NCBI RefSeq assembly: GCF_004167665.1
Contig: NZ_SEWE01000005.1
Span: 1 to 64,000, forward strand
Source: Hymenobacter persicinus
GTDB taxonomy: Bacteria; Bacteroidota; Bacteroidia; Cytophagales; Hymenobacteraceae
Direction of reading: 5' to 3'
DNA: 64,000 nucleotides
Shown piece after piece: positions 1-8,883 of this stretch. Each line of letters begins with the position of its first letter. The stretch's first letter is position 1. The position numbers were made by a program, and so were the translations under genes. The notes beneath the pieces are model-generated. The model saw nothing but the letters and a program-made list of their open reading frames with translations. It searched no databases and was not told the origin of the DNA.

Positions 1-69
1 CCTTGCTGCCACTTCGGACGAAGTCGGTGCAGCGGTGCACCGGCGGGGGGCCGAAGCAGCTACAGTATT
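1..69. other. Structured window-edge segment before the first precursor
   Basis: Two small hairpins are visible: ACTTCG (11-16) pairs with CGAAGT (19-24), and CGGTGC (25-30) pairs with GCACCG (37-42). One frame (codons from position 2) is open from the window edge to a TGA at 71-73, which would overlap the precursor start by ATGA. It could be the tail of an upstream gene or a structured leader. The window is too short here to decide. Confidence 0.3.
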
Positions 70-234
70 ATGAAAAAAGTAACCACCAAACTCGCGCTCA
101 ACAAGCAGACGCTGGCCTCGCTCGACCAGAAGCAAATGGCAGCCGCCAAAGGCGGTTTCACCTACTCTCTTTCCCTGGGTGAGCGTTGCATTAAATCCGG
201 CCACTTCACGGACGTTGGACAGTGCCACGACTAG
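70..234 (+). CDS. Class I lanthipeptide precursor, copy 1
   Basis: A 54-residue peptide with a leader of exactly 29 residues ending in Gly28-Gly29. The leader carries the pattern KLALNKQTLASLD, which I recognise as the Bacteroidota class I lanthipeptide leader type. The predicted core, residues 30-54, starts FTYSLSLGERC and has Cys40 and Cys52 plus Thr31, Ser33, Ser35, Ser43 and Thr47 as possible dehydration sites. It lies just upstream of LanB, LanC and a GG-cutting C39 exporter, so it is the likely substrate of all three. The leader aligns without gaps to the two precursors at 8.7-9.0 kb. No Shine-Dalgarno is seen, as is usual for the phylum. Ring pattern and activity cannot be read from sequence. 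Confidence 0.88.
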   Translation: MKKVTTKLALNKQTLASLDQKQMAAAKGGFTYSLSLGERCIKSGHFTDVGQCHD

Positions 235-247
235 TGGATAGTTTTTC

Positions 248-287
248 AAAAAAAGGGGTGACTGCGAATGCAGCCACCCCTTTTTTT
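248..287 (+). terminator. Rho-independent terminator after precursor 1
   Basis: GGGGTG (255-260) pairs with CACCCC (275-280), and an inner stem CTGC (262-265) pairs with GCAG (270-273) around a GAAT loop. An A-run precedes it and seven T follow (281-287). It begins about 14 bases after the precursor stop, so the precursor can be made as a short abundant transcript separate from lanB. Confidence 0.85.
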
Positions 288-522
288 ATAACTCTCTGGG
301 CACAATAGAGATACCACCTACAAAAGTTGCACCCAGCCAAGTTAATTTAAAATTAACCCTATCAAATTACGGTTGAGCTTGCAAAAAAGCAGTAGTATTG
401 GGCTCGCTATTACCCTGACTACAACCTTAGTTGCGCAGTTTTTTAGGGTTCTCAATTTTCATCCGGCACTAGCGAATAGGTTATTCTTCCAGCAACAACT
501 ACCTGTATAGCAATATCGTTTT

Positions 523-3500
523 ATGCTTTTTGATTGCGGCTTTTTTTTCCTGCGCACCCCGGCTCTCCCTTACGGTACCATCGATGAGCTAACTTCCGAG
601 AAGCTACGCGCCCTGTGCGACGACCCTTACGTTCGGGAGGCCATATTCGTCGCTTCCCCAGATCTGTTTGCAGTGTTTGAACAGTGGCGGCAGGGGGCCC
701 TGACTGATCCGAAAGACCTTGACCGGCTGGAGCTGACCGTCGCTAAGTACCTGCTTCGCATGAGCTACCGCAGCACGCCGTTCGGCTTGTTTGCCGGAGT
801 TTCCCGCGGCGACCTGACGGCGGGCACTGATCTGCAGCTCGTGGGGCCCGCGCAGTACGAGAAGCACGTGCGGCTCGATATGGATTACCTCTGCGCCCTG
901 GCCCTGTCGATTGCGCGTGACCCGGCCATTCGGGAGCAGCTGCTCTACTGGCCCAACACGACGCTTTATTCCACCGCGGACAGTACGCGCCTGGTTGAGT
1001 ACAAGGTTTTCAACAAGGTTCGGACCCACCACCTGGTAAGCCTGGAGCGCACTTCCTACCTAGATAAGGCCCTGGCCAGGGCTGCCACCGGGGCGACCAT
1101 ACGCAGCATTGCCCAGCACCTGACCGACGAAGACGTGACGCTGGAAGAAGCGGAAAGCTACGTGCACGAATTAGTCGGCAGCCAGGTGATAGTCAGCCGG
1201 CTGGAACCCGTGCTAACCGGCGCCAGCTATTTACAAACCGTTATCAGCGTGCTGACTCCGCTACCCGGTTGCGCCGAACTGGTGGCCCACCTGACCACCC
1301 TCGACCGCAGCCTGACCGAGCTGGGTCAGCAGCCCAGCGCCGCCGCGCTGCCCCTCTACAAAAATATTGCGGCCCAGCTCAGTACCCTGGGCGTCTCGTT
1401 TGAACTGGGCCAGCTGTTCCAGGTTGATCTGCGCAAACCAACCCTGGGCCACACCCTGAACGTGGCCGTGGTGGATGAAGTCCGCAAAGCCATTGACCTG
1501 GTCAGCCGGCTGAACCGCCACGAGGAGGCCGACCACCTGACCAAGTTCAAGGAAGCCTTCCGCGCCAAATACGACCAGGCTGAGGTAGCCCTGGTGCAGG
1601 TGCTCGATAGTGAAATGGGCCTGGGCTACCCGCTGAACAGCGCCTCCGTGTCGGACAATACTCCGCTGCTGCAAGGCATCGTGGTGGACTCGGCCGCCGC
1701 TGCTACAACTAAAACCTACCGCTGGACCGAGTGGCGCAAGTTTTTGCTGGACTCGTACCTGGAAACCCTGCGTACTGGCTCCCCGGTGCTCACGCTCACG
1801 GCCGAGGCGGTTGCCCCCTACCTGCAGCAAATCGACGCCGCCACGCTGCTGCCGGCATCCTGCTACTCCATGGTCACGCTGGTCGCCGAGTCCGCCGCCG
1901 CCGTTGATGCCGGCCAGTACCAGGTGCTGCACCACGGCACCGACGGCCCTTCGGCGGCGCGCCTGCTCGGGCGCTTCAGCTACCTGGATGCGACGCTGAC
2001 CGCCCAGCTCCGGGAGTGCCTGGACCGCGAGGCGGCGGCCTATCCGGAAGCGGTGCTGGCCGAGATTGTGCACATCAACCAATCCCGAATGGGCAACGTT
2101 GTAATCCGGCCCCAGCTGCGGGCCTACGAAATTCCCATCATGGTGCAGGCCGGCGTCGATGAGGAGCACTGCATTCCGTTGGATGATCTGCTGCTTTCGC
2201 TCCACCACAACACGCTGGTGCTGCGCTCCAAGCGCCTGGGGAAGCATGTCATTCCCCGTCTGAGCACGGCCCACAACTACGGCTTCAACACGCTGCCCGC
2301 CTACCGCCTGCTCTGCGACTTGCAGCACCAAGACCAGATGCTCAACTGCCGCTGGGACTGGGGCGTACTCAACGAAGCCGATTTTCTGCCCCGGGTGGAG
2401 TTCGGCAAAGTTATTCTGGCCCGGGCCCGCTGGATGCTCAGCACCCGGGAGCTGCAGCAGTTTCGGGATGCCAAAGCCGAGCTGAGTTTCATGGCGGAAC
2501 TGCGGCAAACCCGCCGGCTTCCCCGCTGGGTGACCTATAAAGAAGGCGACAACGAGCTGCCCTTCGACCTCGACAACCCTTTGTCGGTGAAGCTCCTGAA
2601 GTCGCTGCTCAAGAACAGCACCACCGCAACGCTCGAGGAGCGCCTGGTGCAGACGCCAACCGGCGCGGTGCAAAGCCCGGACGGCAGCTTTCTGAATGAA
2701 TTCATCATTCCCCTGCACAATCCCCACTTCCGCCCCACGCTCCGGCCCGCCGCCAAACGACCCGACCCGGCTTCCGTGGTGCGGCAGTTCCCGGTGGGTT
2801 CGGAGTGGCTTTACCTCAAGCTGTACTGCGGGGTGAAAATGGCGGACAAGCTTCTGCTCGAATACATCAAGCCGGTGGTAGAGGAGCTCACGGCGGCGGG
2901 CGTCGTGGAGCAGTGGTTCTTTATTCGCTACGCCGACCCGAATCATCATCTGCGGCTGCGGTTTCGCGGACGCGGGCCATTTTTTGCTACTGTGCTCAGC
3001 CGCCTGCAGCAGGTGCTCGAACCCCTCCTGCACGATGCCCAACTCACCGACTATTACCCCGCCACCTACCAGCGCGAACTGGAGCGCTACGGCTGGAGCA
3101 CGATCGAGCACAGCGAAGCCATGTTCTGGCAGGACAGCCAGGCCGTGGTCGACATCCTGGCCCTGCTGGATGAGGGCGAGGCCGGCGACGAACTGCGCTG
3201 GCAGATTGCGCTCCGGGGGGTGGACGCCCTGCTCACGGATTTCAAGCTGACCACGGCCGAACGTAAAGCCTTGTTTGACGGCCTGCAGGAACGCTCCAAA
3301 ACCGAATTCGACGCGCATTCTGCCGTTGCCCGCAAATCTCTGGGCCACCGCTACCGCCAGGAGCGCGCGAAAATTGCCGCTATTCTGCAACAGCCCCTCA
3401 CGCCCCAGGACGAGCTTTACCCGGTGGGGCAACTCCTGGCCACGCGCAGTCGGAACTGGCAGCCGCAGGTAGACCATATTCGGTGCCTGGCCCACGACGG

Positions 3501-3678
3501 GCAGCTTACGGTAGGCTACACGCCCCTGCTCGAGTCGTTTATCCACATGTTTCTGAACCGCATATTCCGGTCGCAGCAGCGCATGCAGGAGATGGTGCTC
3601 TACGACTTTCTGCACCAAGCCTACGCCTCCCAGCTGGCCCAGCAGCGCACCGCCCCTCCCGCCCTGCTGCCGGCTTAG
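523..3678 (+). CDS. lanB: Full-length LanB-type lantibiotic dehydratase
   Basis: At 1051 residues this has the length of a complete class I LanB, which dehydrates Ser/Thr of the precursor through glutamylation by Glu-tRNA and elimination. The N-terminus FFFLRTPALP is the typical LanB opening and fixes the start. RSTPFG (83-88) is the conserved N-terminal dehydratase motif. The large glutamylation part runs to roughly residue 700. From about 758, GSEWLYLKLYCG opens the C-terminal thiopeptide-type/SpaB-C elimination domain, with FIRYADPNHHLRLRFRG inside it. Both activities are therefore in one chain, unlike the split dehydratase I recall for the pinensin system of Chitinophaga. About 235 bases separate the precursor terminator from this start, enough for its own promoter. 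lanC follows after 145 bases. Confidence 0.93.
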   Translation: MLFDCGFFFLRTPALPYGTIDELTSEKLRALCDDPYVREAIFVASPDLFAVFEQWRQGALTDPKDLDRLELTVAKYLLRMSYRSTPFGLFAGVSRGDLTAGTDLQLVGPAQYEKHVRLDMDYLCALALSIARDPAIREQLLYWPNTTLYSTADSTRLVEYKVFNKVRTHHLVSLERTSYLDKALARAATGATIRSIAQHLTDEDVTLEEAESYVHELVGSQVIVSRLEPVLTGASYLQTVISVLTPLPGCAELVAHLTTLDRSLTELGQQPSAAALPLYKNIAAQLSTLGVSFELGQLFQVDLRKPTLGHTLNVAVVDEVRKAIDLVSRLNRHEEADHLTKFKEAFRAKYDQAEVALVQVLDSEMGLGYPLNSASVSDNTPLLQGIVVDSAAAATTKTYRWTEWRKFLLDSYLETLRTGSPVLTLTAEAVAPYLQQIDAATLLPASCYSMVTLVAESAAAVDAGQYQVLHHGTDGPSAARLLGRFSYLDATLTAQLRECLDREAAAYPEAVLAEIVHINQSRMGNVVIRPQLRAYEIPIMVQAGVDEEHCIPLDDLLLSLHHNTLVLRSKRLGKHVIPRLSTAHNYGFNTLPAYRLLCDLQHQDQMLNCRWDWGVLNEADFLPRVEFGKVILARARWMLSTRELQQFRDAKAELSFMAELRQTRRLPRWVTYKEGDNELPFDLDNPLSVKLLKSLLKNSTTATLEERLVQTPTGAVQSPDGSFLNEFIIPLHNPHFRPTLRPAAKRPDPASVVRQFPVGSEWLYLKLYCGVKMADKLLLEYIKPVVEELTAAGVVEQWFFIRYADPNHHLRLRFRGRGPFFATVLSRLQQVLEPLLHDAQLTDYYPATYQRELERYGWSTIEHSEAMFWQDSQAVVDILALLDEGEAGDELRWQIALRGVDALLTDFKLTTAERKALFDGLQERSKTEFDAHSAVARKSLGHRYRQERAKIAAILQQPLTPQDELYPVGQLLATRSRNWQPQVDHIRCLAHDGQLTVGYTPLLESFIHMFLNRIFRSQQRMQEMVLYDFLHQAYASQLAQQRTAPPALLPA

Positions 3679-3823
3679 GCTTCCTGACAACCGGTTACCC
3701 GGCCCGCGGCACCTTCCTGTCGCCACCCGCCGCACGCAGGGCCGGCCCCAGCCCTACGGACTGCGCTCCGGCTCTAAACGGCCGCCCGCCGCGGGCAGGC
3801 CGACGCCCCTTAGCACCATTTGC

Positions 3824-5050
3824 ATGAATGCTTATCTAGCCCCTGCCACCCACTCCGTGCTCGACGAGAGCCTGACGCACATAGCCGAGCTGTTGCAGCG
3901 CCATCCGGAGCTGCACCTGCCCACCCTGATCCAGGGCAATGCCGGCATCGGCCTGTTCTTCGCCTACTTATACCAGTATCGGCCCCGGGAAGAATACCTG
4001 GAAGCCTGCGCCACCCAACTCGAACAGGCCATTGAGGCCGTCAGCACCTCCGACCAGACGCCCTTTCTGGCCACCGGCTTCCTGGGCCTGGGCTGGGTGG
4101 TTGCCCACCTGATTCGGCAGGGCGTTCTGGACGAGGAAGCCGAGGAAGTGCTGGACGCCATCCGGCCCGCCATCGTGACGGCCGCTACCACGGGGCCCAT
4201 CAGTACCACCTACGACCTGCTGTATGGCTTTCTCGGGGCCTCAGTGTTTTTTTCGGAGCATGCCGACGCCGACTATGGGGCTCCGCAGCGGGCTATTCTG
4301 GCGCAGCTGCGCCGGCAGGCCCTGCCAGTAGCGGCCGGTACGGCCTGGACCAATTCCTCCGACCCCACCGACCGCAGCTTCAATTTGGGCCTGGCCCACG
4401 GCATCCCGAGCGTGGTGGTGGTGCTGCTGCAGCTGCGCAAGCAGGGCTACGACCCCGCCCAGTGCGAGCTGCTGATCCGCGGGGCCATCCGGTTTGTGCT
4501 GGCCCAGGAAAAAGCCACCGGCCATTCCTTGTTTGCCACCAGCGTGGAGGGCGCAAAACCGCTGGCCACGAGTCGGCTGGCCTGGTGCCACGGCGACCTG
4601 GGCGTGGCCCTCATGCTGCTGCTGGCCGGCACCGAACTACAGGACCCAGACTTGCGCCACAAGGGCCTAGAAGTAGCTCGCCATGCCGCCGGCCGGCCGT
4701 TGGCCTCTTCCGGGGTGAGCGTCACGGAGGGTCCGGGCGGCGTGGATGTAGGCTTTTGTCACGGCACGGCGGGCATTGCCCTGCTGTTTCTGCGGCTGCA
4801 TCAGCTGACCGGGGACGAACTGCTGGGGCAAACGGCCCGCTACTGGCTGGAACTGACCCTGACCAACCTCACCCCGCGGCTGCAAGAGCTAAGCGCCGCC
4901 TTCTGGATCAAGGAGTTTGACGGGGAAAGCCCGGACCTGGAGCAGCGCTACGGAGTCCTGGAGGGCATTGCCGGCGTCGGGCTGACGCTGCTGGCCTTCG
5001 CCAACCCGGAGAAAGCGGACTGGACCCGCCTGTTTCTGCTGGCACTTTAA
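3824..5050 (+). CDS. lanC: LanC-like lanthionine cyclase
   Basis: A 408-residue LanC-family protein that adds Cys thiols to dehydrated Ser/Thr to close (methyl)lanthionine rings. The zinc-site pattern is complete: Cys255 in WCHGD and Cys312-His313 in FCHG. His192 in LAHG matches the conserved active-site histidine region of the alpha/alpha barrel. It lies between lanB and the exporter gene, only 19 bases before the latter, so the two are probably co-transcribed. The 145 bases upstream contain no recognisable gene. The presence of both LanB and LanC marks this as class I rather than a linear dehydrated peptide pathway. Confidence 0.93.
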   Translation: MNAYLAPATHSVLDESLTHIAELLQRHPELHLPTLIQGNAGIGLFFAYLYQYRPREEYLEACATQLEQAIEAVSTSDQTPFLATGFLGLGWVVAHLIRQGVLDEEAEEVLDAIRPAIVTAATTGPISTTYDLLYGFLGASVFFSEHADADYGAPQRAILAQLRRQALPVAAGTAWTNSSDPTDRSFNLGLAHGIPSVVVVLLQLRKQGYDPAQCELLIRGAIRFVLAQEKATGHSLFATSVEGAKPLATSRLAWCHGDLGVALMLLLAGTELQDPDLRHKGLEVARHAAGRPLASSGVSVTEGPGGVDVGFCHGTAGIALLFLRLHQLTGDELLGQTARYWLELTLTNLTPRLQELSAAFWIKEFDGESPDLEQRYGVLEGIAGVGLTLLAFANPEKADWTRLFLLAL

Positions 5051-5069
5051 TCGGCTTAGCGCATTTCGT

Positions 5070-7259
5070 ATGAAGAAATTTCCGGTTTATATCCAGCTGG
5101 ACCAGATGGACTGTGGGCCGTCGTGCCTGCGCATGATTGCCAAGCACTACGGCAAATCGTTCAGCCTACAAACCCTGCGCTCAGCCTGCGGACTGAGCCG
5201 CGAGGGGGTTTCCTTGCTTGGCATCAGTCAGGCGGCCGAAACAATAGGCTTCCACACCCGGGGCGTGCGCATCTCGTTTGAGCAGCTGCTCGAAGACGTC
5301 ACCCTGCCCTGCATTGTGCACTGGAAGCAGGAGCATTTCGTGGTGGTGTACAAAGCCCGCAAGGGCCAAGTGTACGTGGCCGACCCCATGAATGGCCTGG
5401 TCACCTATTCCCAAGAAGAGTTCTGCGAGAACTGGGCGGCGACGGCTGCCGTGGAGCACGCCCAAGGCATTGCCCTGTTGCTCGAGCCCGGTCCCACCTT
5501 CGCCGACGACGCCGAGGAAGCCAGCCAGAAGTACGGATTCCGGCAGCTGTTTACCCACCTCTACCCTTACCGGCGCCTGGTCGCGCAGCTGTTCGTGGGG
5601 CTGGTGGCCAGCAGCCTGATTCAGCTGCTGCTGCCCTTTCTGACCCAGTCCATCGTCGATATTGGCATCAACACCCAAAACCTGAATTTTATCTACGTGG
5701 TGCTGCTGGCCCAGATCGGGCTGTTCGTGGGCCGCACCTCCATTGAGTTTATCCGCAGCTGGATTTTGCTGCACATCAGCGTCCGGATCAACATCTCCAT
5801 TCTGACGGACTTCCTGATCAAGCTCATGCGGCTGCCGCTGTCGTTTTTCGACGTCAAGCTGTTTGGCGACATCATGCAGCGCATGAACGACCAGCGCCGC
5901 ATCGAGAGCTTTTTGACCGGCGCCTCCCTGGACATTGCCTTTTCCCTGTTCAACCTGCTGGTTTTCGGCGCCGTGCTGCTGTACTTCAACACGGCCATTT
6001 TTCTGGTTTTCTTCGGGGGAAGCCTGCTGTATACCGGCTGGGTGGTGCTGTTTCTGAAGCAGCGCCGCAAGCTGGACTTCAAGCGGTTTGAGTTTCAGTC
6101 GAAAGAGCAAAGTGCTCTGGTGGAGCTGGTCAGCGGCATGCAGGAAATAAAGCTGGCCAATGCCGAAACCCAGAAACGCTGGCGCTGGGAGGCGCTCCGC
6201 GCCCGGCTGTTCCGGCTCAATACCAAGTCGTTGGCTCTGAACCAGGCTCAGCAAACGGGTGCCCACTTCATCAACGAAGGCAAAAACATCATCACTACCT
6301 TCCTGGCCGCCAAGGCCGTCATTTCCGGCGACATGACGCTGGGGGCCATGCTGTCGGTGCAGTACATCATCGGTCAGCTCAACAGCCCCATCGAGCAGCT
6401 CATCACCTTTCTGCAAACGCTGCAGGAAGCCAAAATCAGCCTGGAAAGACTCAGTGAGATTCACGAAATGGAAGACGAGGAGCCCGCGGCCCTCACGCCC
6501 GTCCCCATCCGGTACGAGCAGCAGGACATTGTCGTCAGCAACATGTCCTTCGGCTACGGCACGGCGGGCGCGGGCTACACCCTGGACAACATCAGCCTGA
6601 CGATTCCGGCCGGCAAGACGACGGCCATCGTGGGCATGAGCGGCAGCGGCAAAACCACGCTGCTCAAGCTGCTGCTCAAGTTCTACACTCCCAGCGCCGG
6701 GGGCATTCAATTGGGCAGCACCAACCTGAAAGACATCAGCCACCACCTGTGGCGCGACAACTGCGGGGTGGTGGGCCAGGACGGATTTATCTTTTCCGAT
6801 ACCATCGCCAACAACATTGCCGTCGGGCAGGAGGCTATCGACATGGTGCGCCTGCGCCACGCGGTGACGGTGGCCAACATTGCCGGCTTCGTGGAAACGC
6901 TGCCCTTGGGCTACAATACCAAGATCGGGGCGGAGGGCAACGGCATCAGCCAAGGCCAGAAGCAGCGCATCCTGATTGCCCGCGCCGTGTACAAGAATCC
7001 GGATTACATCTTCTTCGACGAGGCCACCAACGCCCTCGATGCCAACAACGAAATCCGGATCATGAACAACCTGGAAGACTTCTTTCAGGGCCGGACGGTG
7101 ATAGTGGTGGCCCACCGGCTGAGCACGGTCCGGAATGCCGACCAGATTATCGTGCTCGAAAACGGCCAGATTGTGGAACAGGGCAACCACCACGAACTGG
7201 TGTACCAGGAGGGCAAATACTACGAGCTGATTAAGAACCAACTAGAGCTGGGCGCCTAA
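5070..7259 (+). CDS. C39 peptidase ABC exporter for the lanthipeptide
   Basis: A 729-residue bifunctional exporter. The N-terminal C39 protease has Cys15 in QMDCGPSC, His89 in QEHFVVVY and Asp105 in YVADP; this family cuts after the double glycine of a leader. The membrane domain spans about 165-450. The ATPase has Walker A GMSGSGKTT (522-530), the signature ISQGQ (Ser627), Walker B ending Asp650-Glu651 and the switch His682. It should remove the 29-residue leader and export the core across the inner membrane with the HlyD-type partner just downstream. No TolC-like outer-membrane channel gene is present here, so one from elsewhere in the genome would be needed. Confidence 0.93.
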   Translation: MKKFPVYIQLDQMDCGPSCLRMIAKHYGKSFSLQTLRSACGLSREGVSLLGISQAAETIGFHTRGVRISFEQLLEDVTLPCIVHWKQEHFVVVYKARKGQVYVADPMNGLVTYSQEEFCENWAATAAVEHAQGIALLLEPGPTFADDAEEASQKYGFRQLFTHLYPYRRLVAQLFVGLVASSLIQLLLPFLTQSIVDIGINTQNLNFIYVVLLAQIGLFVGRTSIEFIRSWILLHISVRINISILTDFLIKLMRLPLSFFDVKLFGDIMQRMNDQRRIESFLTGASLDIAFSLFNLLVFGAVLLYFNTAIFLVFFGGSLLYTGWVVLFLKQRRKLDFKRFEFQSKEQSALVELVSGMQEIKLANAETQKRWRWEALRARLFRLNTKSLALNQAQQTGAHFINEGKNIITTFLAAKAVISGDMTLGAMLSVQYIIGQLNSPIEQLITFLQTLQEAKISLERLSEIHEMEDEEPAALTPVPIRYEQQDIVVSNMSFGYGTAGAGYTLDNISLTIPAGKTTAIVGMSGSGKTTLLKLLLKFYTPSAGGIQLGSTNLKDISHHLWRDNCGVVGQDGFIFSDTIANNIAVGQEAIDMVRLRHAVTVANIAGFVETLPLGYNTKIGAEGNGISQGQKQRILIARAVYKNPDYIFFDEATNALDANNEIRIMNNLEDFFQGRTVIVVAHRLSTVRNADQIIVLENGQIVEQGNHHELVYQEGKYYELIKNQLELGA

Positions 7260-7301
7260 GCAGCACCGCCGGCTACTCCCACTCTACCTATTTTTTGTCT
7301 T

Positions 7302-8633
7302 ATGCCCGCCCATCGACCTTCTACTCCGACCTCCGCCGGAGTGCCTGCTTTCGCCGTCCAGGAGCGCAGCGAAGACATGCAGGACCTCGTGGAGAAAGTC
7401 CCCAGCTGGATTGCGCGCTGGGGCATCACCCTTATTTTCGGTTTGCTGCTGCTGGTGCTGTGGGGCAGCTACGTCATTCAGTACCCCGACATTATCACGG
7501 TGCCGCTGCGGCTGACCACCCACAACTTTCCCAAGCCCGTCAGCAGCCGGCTGGAAGGCAAGCTGGTCCGGCTGCTGGTGCAGGACCGGCAGCCCGTGCG
7601 GCGGGGGCAGCCCCTGGCCTACCTGGAAAGCACGGGCAACCACGCGCAGGTGCAGCGGCTGACCCGGTGGCTGGAGCAGCTCGAACAGGCCATGCAGGTC
7701 AATGGGCAGCCCTCCCGCCGCCTAAGCGCCGCCGCTACTTCCTTCGCCTACGCGCAGCTGGGAGAGCTGCAAACCGACTTTCAGACCTTTGAGCAGGCCC
7801 GCGCCCAGTACGAGTCCTTCGCCTCGGGCGCGTACTACCAGCAGAAGCAAGGGCTGCTGGAAAAGGATTTGGCCAACCTGGAAAAGCAGCACGACGGCCT
7901 GCTGGCCCAACGTAACCTCTACGAGCAGGACGTGGTGCTGGCCCGGCAGGAATTGGCCGCCCAGCGGGAGTTATTTGCCCAAAAGGTTATTGCCCCGCTC
8001 GACTTCAAGCAGCAGCAAAGCAAGTTCTTGAACCGGCAGCTCCCGCTCCGGCAGGTAGAGCTCAGTTTGATCAACAACCTGGCCCAGCAGTCGGCCAAGC
8101 GCAACGAGCTGCTGGACCTGCGCCACCTGATTTCGCAGCAGCAGGGCATTTTCAACCAGGCCCTGCGCAGCCTGCACAGCGCGGCCAGCAGCTGGGAGCG
8201 ACAATACATTTTAACCGCGCCCACGACGGGCAAGGTTTTCTTCACTTCCTTTTTGCAGGAAAAACAAACCGTTCAGCCCGGGCAAGAGCTTTTTTCGGTG
8301 GCGACGCAGTCGAGCACAGAATTCGGGGAAGTGCAGATTCCGCAGTATAATCTGGGCAAGGTAAAACCTGGCCAAGCCGTCATTTTAAAATTCAACAGCT
8401 ACCCATTCCAGGAATTCGGAGCCGTGCGCGGAAAAATAGATTATATCTCCGACGTGCCGGCCAAAAATGGCTCCTTTCTGGCCCGGATTATTCTGCCTCA
8501 GGGGTTGCGCACCACCTACAATCGGCAGATTACCTACCGGGCCGGCATGCAAGCCTCCGCCGAAATAATCACCGAGGACTCGCGGCTGCTGGCCAAAATA
8601 TTCTACAATTTCCGCAGGAGCGTAAGCCGCTAG
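7302..8633 (+). CDS. HlyD-family membrane fusion protein
   Basis: A 443-residue periplasmic adaptor partnering the C39 exporter. It has a short cytoplasmic N-terminus, one transmembrane helix at about residues 38-58, a first biotinyl-lipoyl half near 75-105 (SRLEGKLVRLLVQDRQPVRRG), a long Gln/Leu/Glu-rich coiled coil of about 110-290, then the second lipoyl half and a beta domain (EVQIPQYNLGKVKPGQ). It is the last gene of the plus-strand biosynthetic run, 42 bases after the exporter. An internal Met26 is an alternative start and would leave the helix intact. It should bridge the exporter to an outer-membrane channel not encoded here. Confidence 0.88.
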   Translation: MPAHRPSTPTSAGVPAFAVQERSEDMQDLVEKVPSWIARWGITLIFGLLLLVLWGSYVIQYPDIITVPLRLTTHNFPKPVSSRLEGKLVRLLVQDRQPVRRGQPLAYLESTGNHAQVQRLTRWLEQLEQAMQVNGQPSRRLSAAATSFAYAQLGELQTDFQTFEQARAQYESFASGAYYQQKQGLLEKDLANLEKQHDGLLAQRNLYEQDVVLARQELAAQRELFAQKVIAPLDFKQQQSKFLNRQLPLRQVELSLINNLAQQSAKRNELLDLRHLISQQQGIFNQALRSLHSAASSWERQYILTAPTTGKVFFTSFLQEKQTVQPGQELFSVATQSSTEFGEVQIPQYNLGKVKPGQAVILKFNSYPFQEFGAVRGKIDYISDVPAKNGSFLARIILPQGLRTTYNRQITYRAGMQASAEIITEDSRLLAKIFYNFRRSVSR

Positions 8634-8636
8634 CAC

Positions 8637-8678
8637 GACTGTCCGCGGACCCGGCGCGGGCCCGCGGACAGTCGGTTT
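8637..8678. terminator. Long hairpin between convergent genes
   Basis: GACTGTCCGCGG (8637-8648) pairs perfectly with its reverse complement (8662-8673), and an inner CCCG/CGGG stem extends it. It begins three bases after the adaptor stop and is followed by GGTTTT, so the T-run is short. It sits four bases beyond the end of precursor 2 on the other strand and probably ends both transcripts. Confidence 0.7.
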
Positions 8679-8681
8679 TGC

Positions 8682-8879
8682 TTACAGCGAGTTGATGCAG
8701 CCTTCTCGGGTAGGTACGCCCATCATCTGCGAATACCGGCAAAGGTCACCCATGGACAGGGAATACGTGTGGTCCATATCGGGCCACATCATGCCGCCCT
8801 TGAGCTGGGCCATGGCCTGATCGTCGAGGGAGGCCAGGGTTTTCTTGTTGAGCTGGAGTTTGTTGTTGAGCTTTTTCAT
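8682..8879 (-). CDS. Class I lanthipeptide precursor, copy 2
   Basis: A 65-residue peptide with a 29-residue leader (KLQLNKKTLASLDDQ, Gly28-Gly29) that aligns without gaps to copy 1. The core is the longest of the three, residues 30-65. It opens with a Met/Asp-rich extension (MMWPDMDH) before TYSLSMGDLC, and has Cys47 and Cys61 with Thr38, Ser40, Ser42, Ser50, Thr57 and Ser64 as possible dehydration sites. It is on the opposite strand to the biosynthetic genes and directly follows copy 3 with a four-base gap, so copies 3 and 2 are probably one transcript. The shared leader implies modification by the same LanB/LanC and export by the same C39 protein. Confidence 0.88.
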   Translation of the reverse strand: MKKLNNKLQLNKKTLASLDDQAMAQLKGGMMWPDMDHTYSLSMGDLCRYSQMMGVPTREGCINSL

Positions 8880-8883
8880 GGTC

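Noticed and set aside
1261..3735. Long open frame (824 codons) on the minus strand opposite lanB
   Set aside because: It mirrors the LanB codons, is Gln/His/Gly/Arg-rich with no domain, and LanB is clearly conserved. It is a shadow of GC-rich coding sequence.
8639..8676. Hairpin after the adaptor gene considered as an attachment or IS end
   Set aside because: It lies exactly between convergent stops and has no target duplication or transposase; a terminator is simpler.
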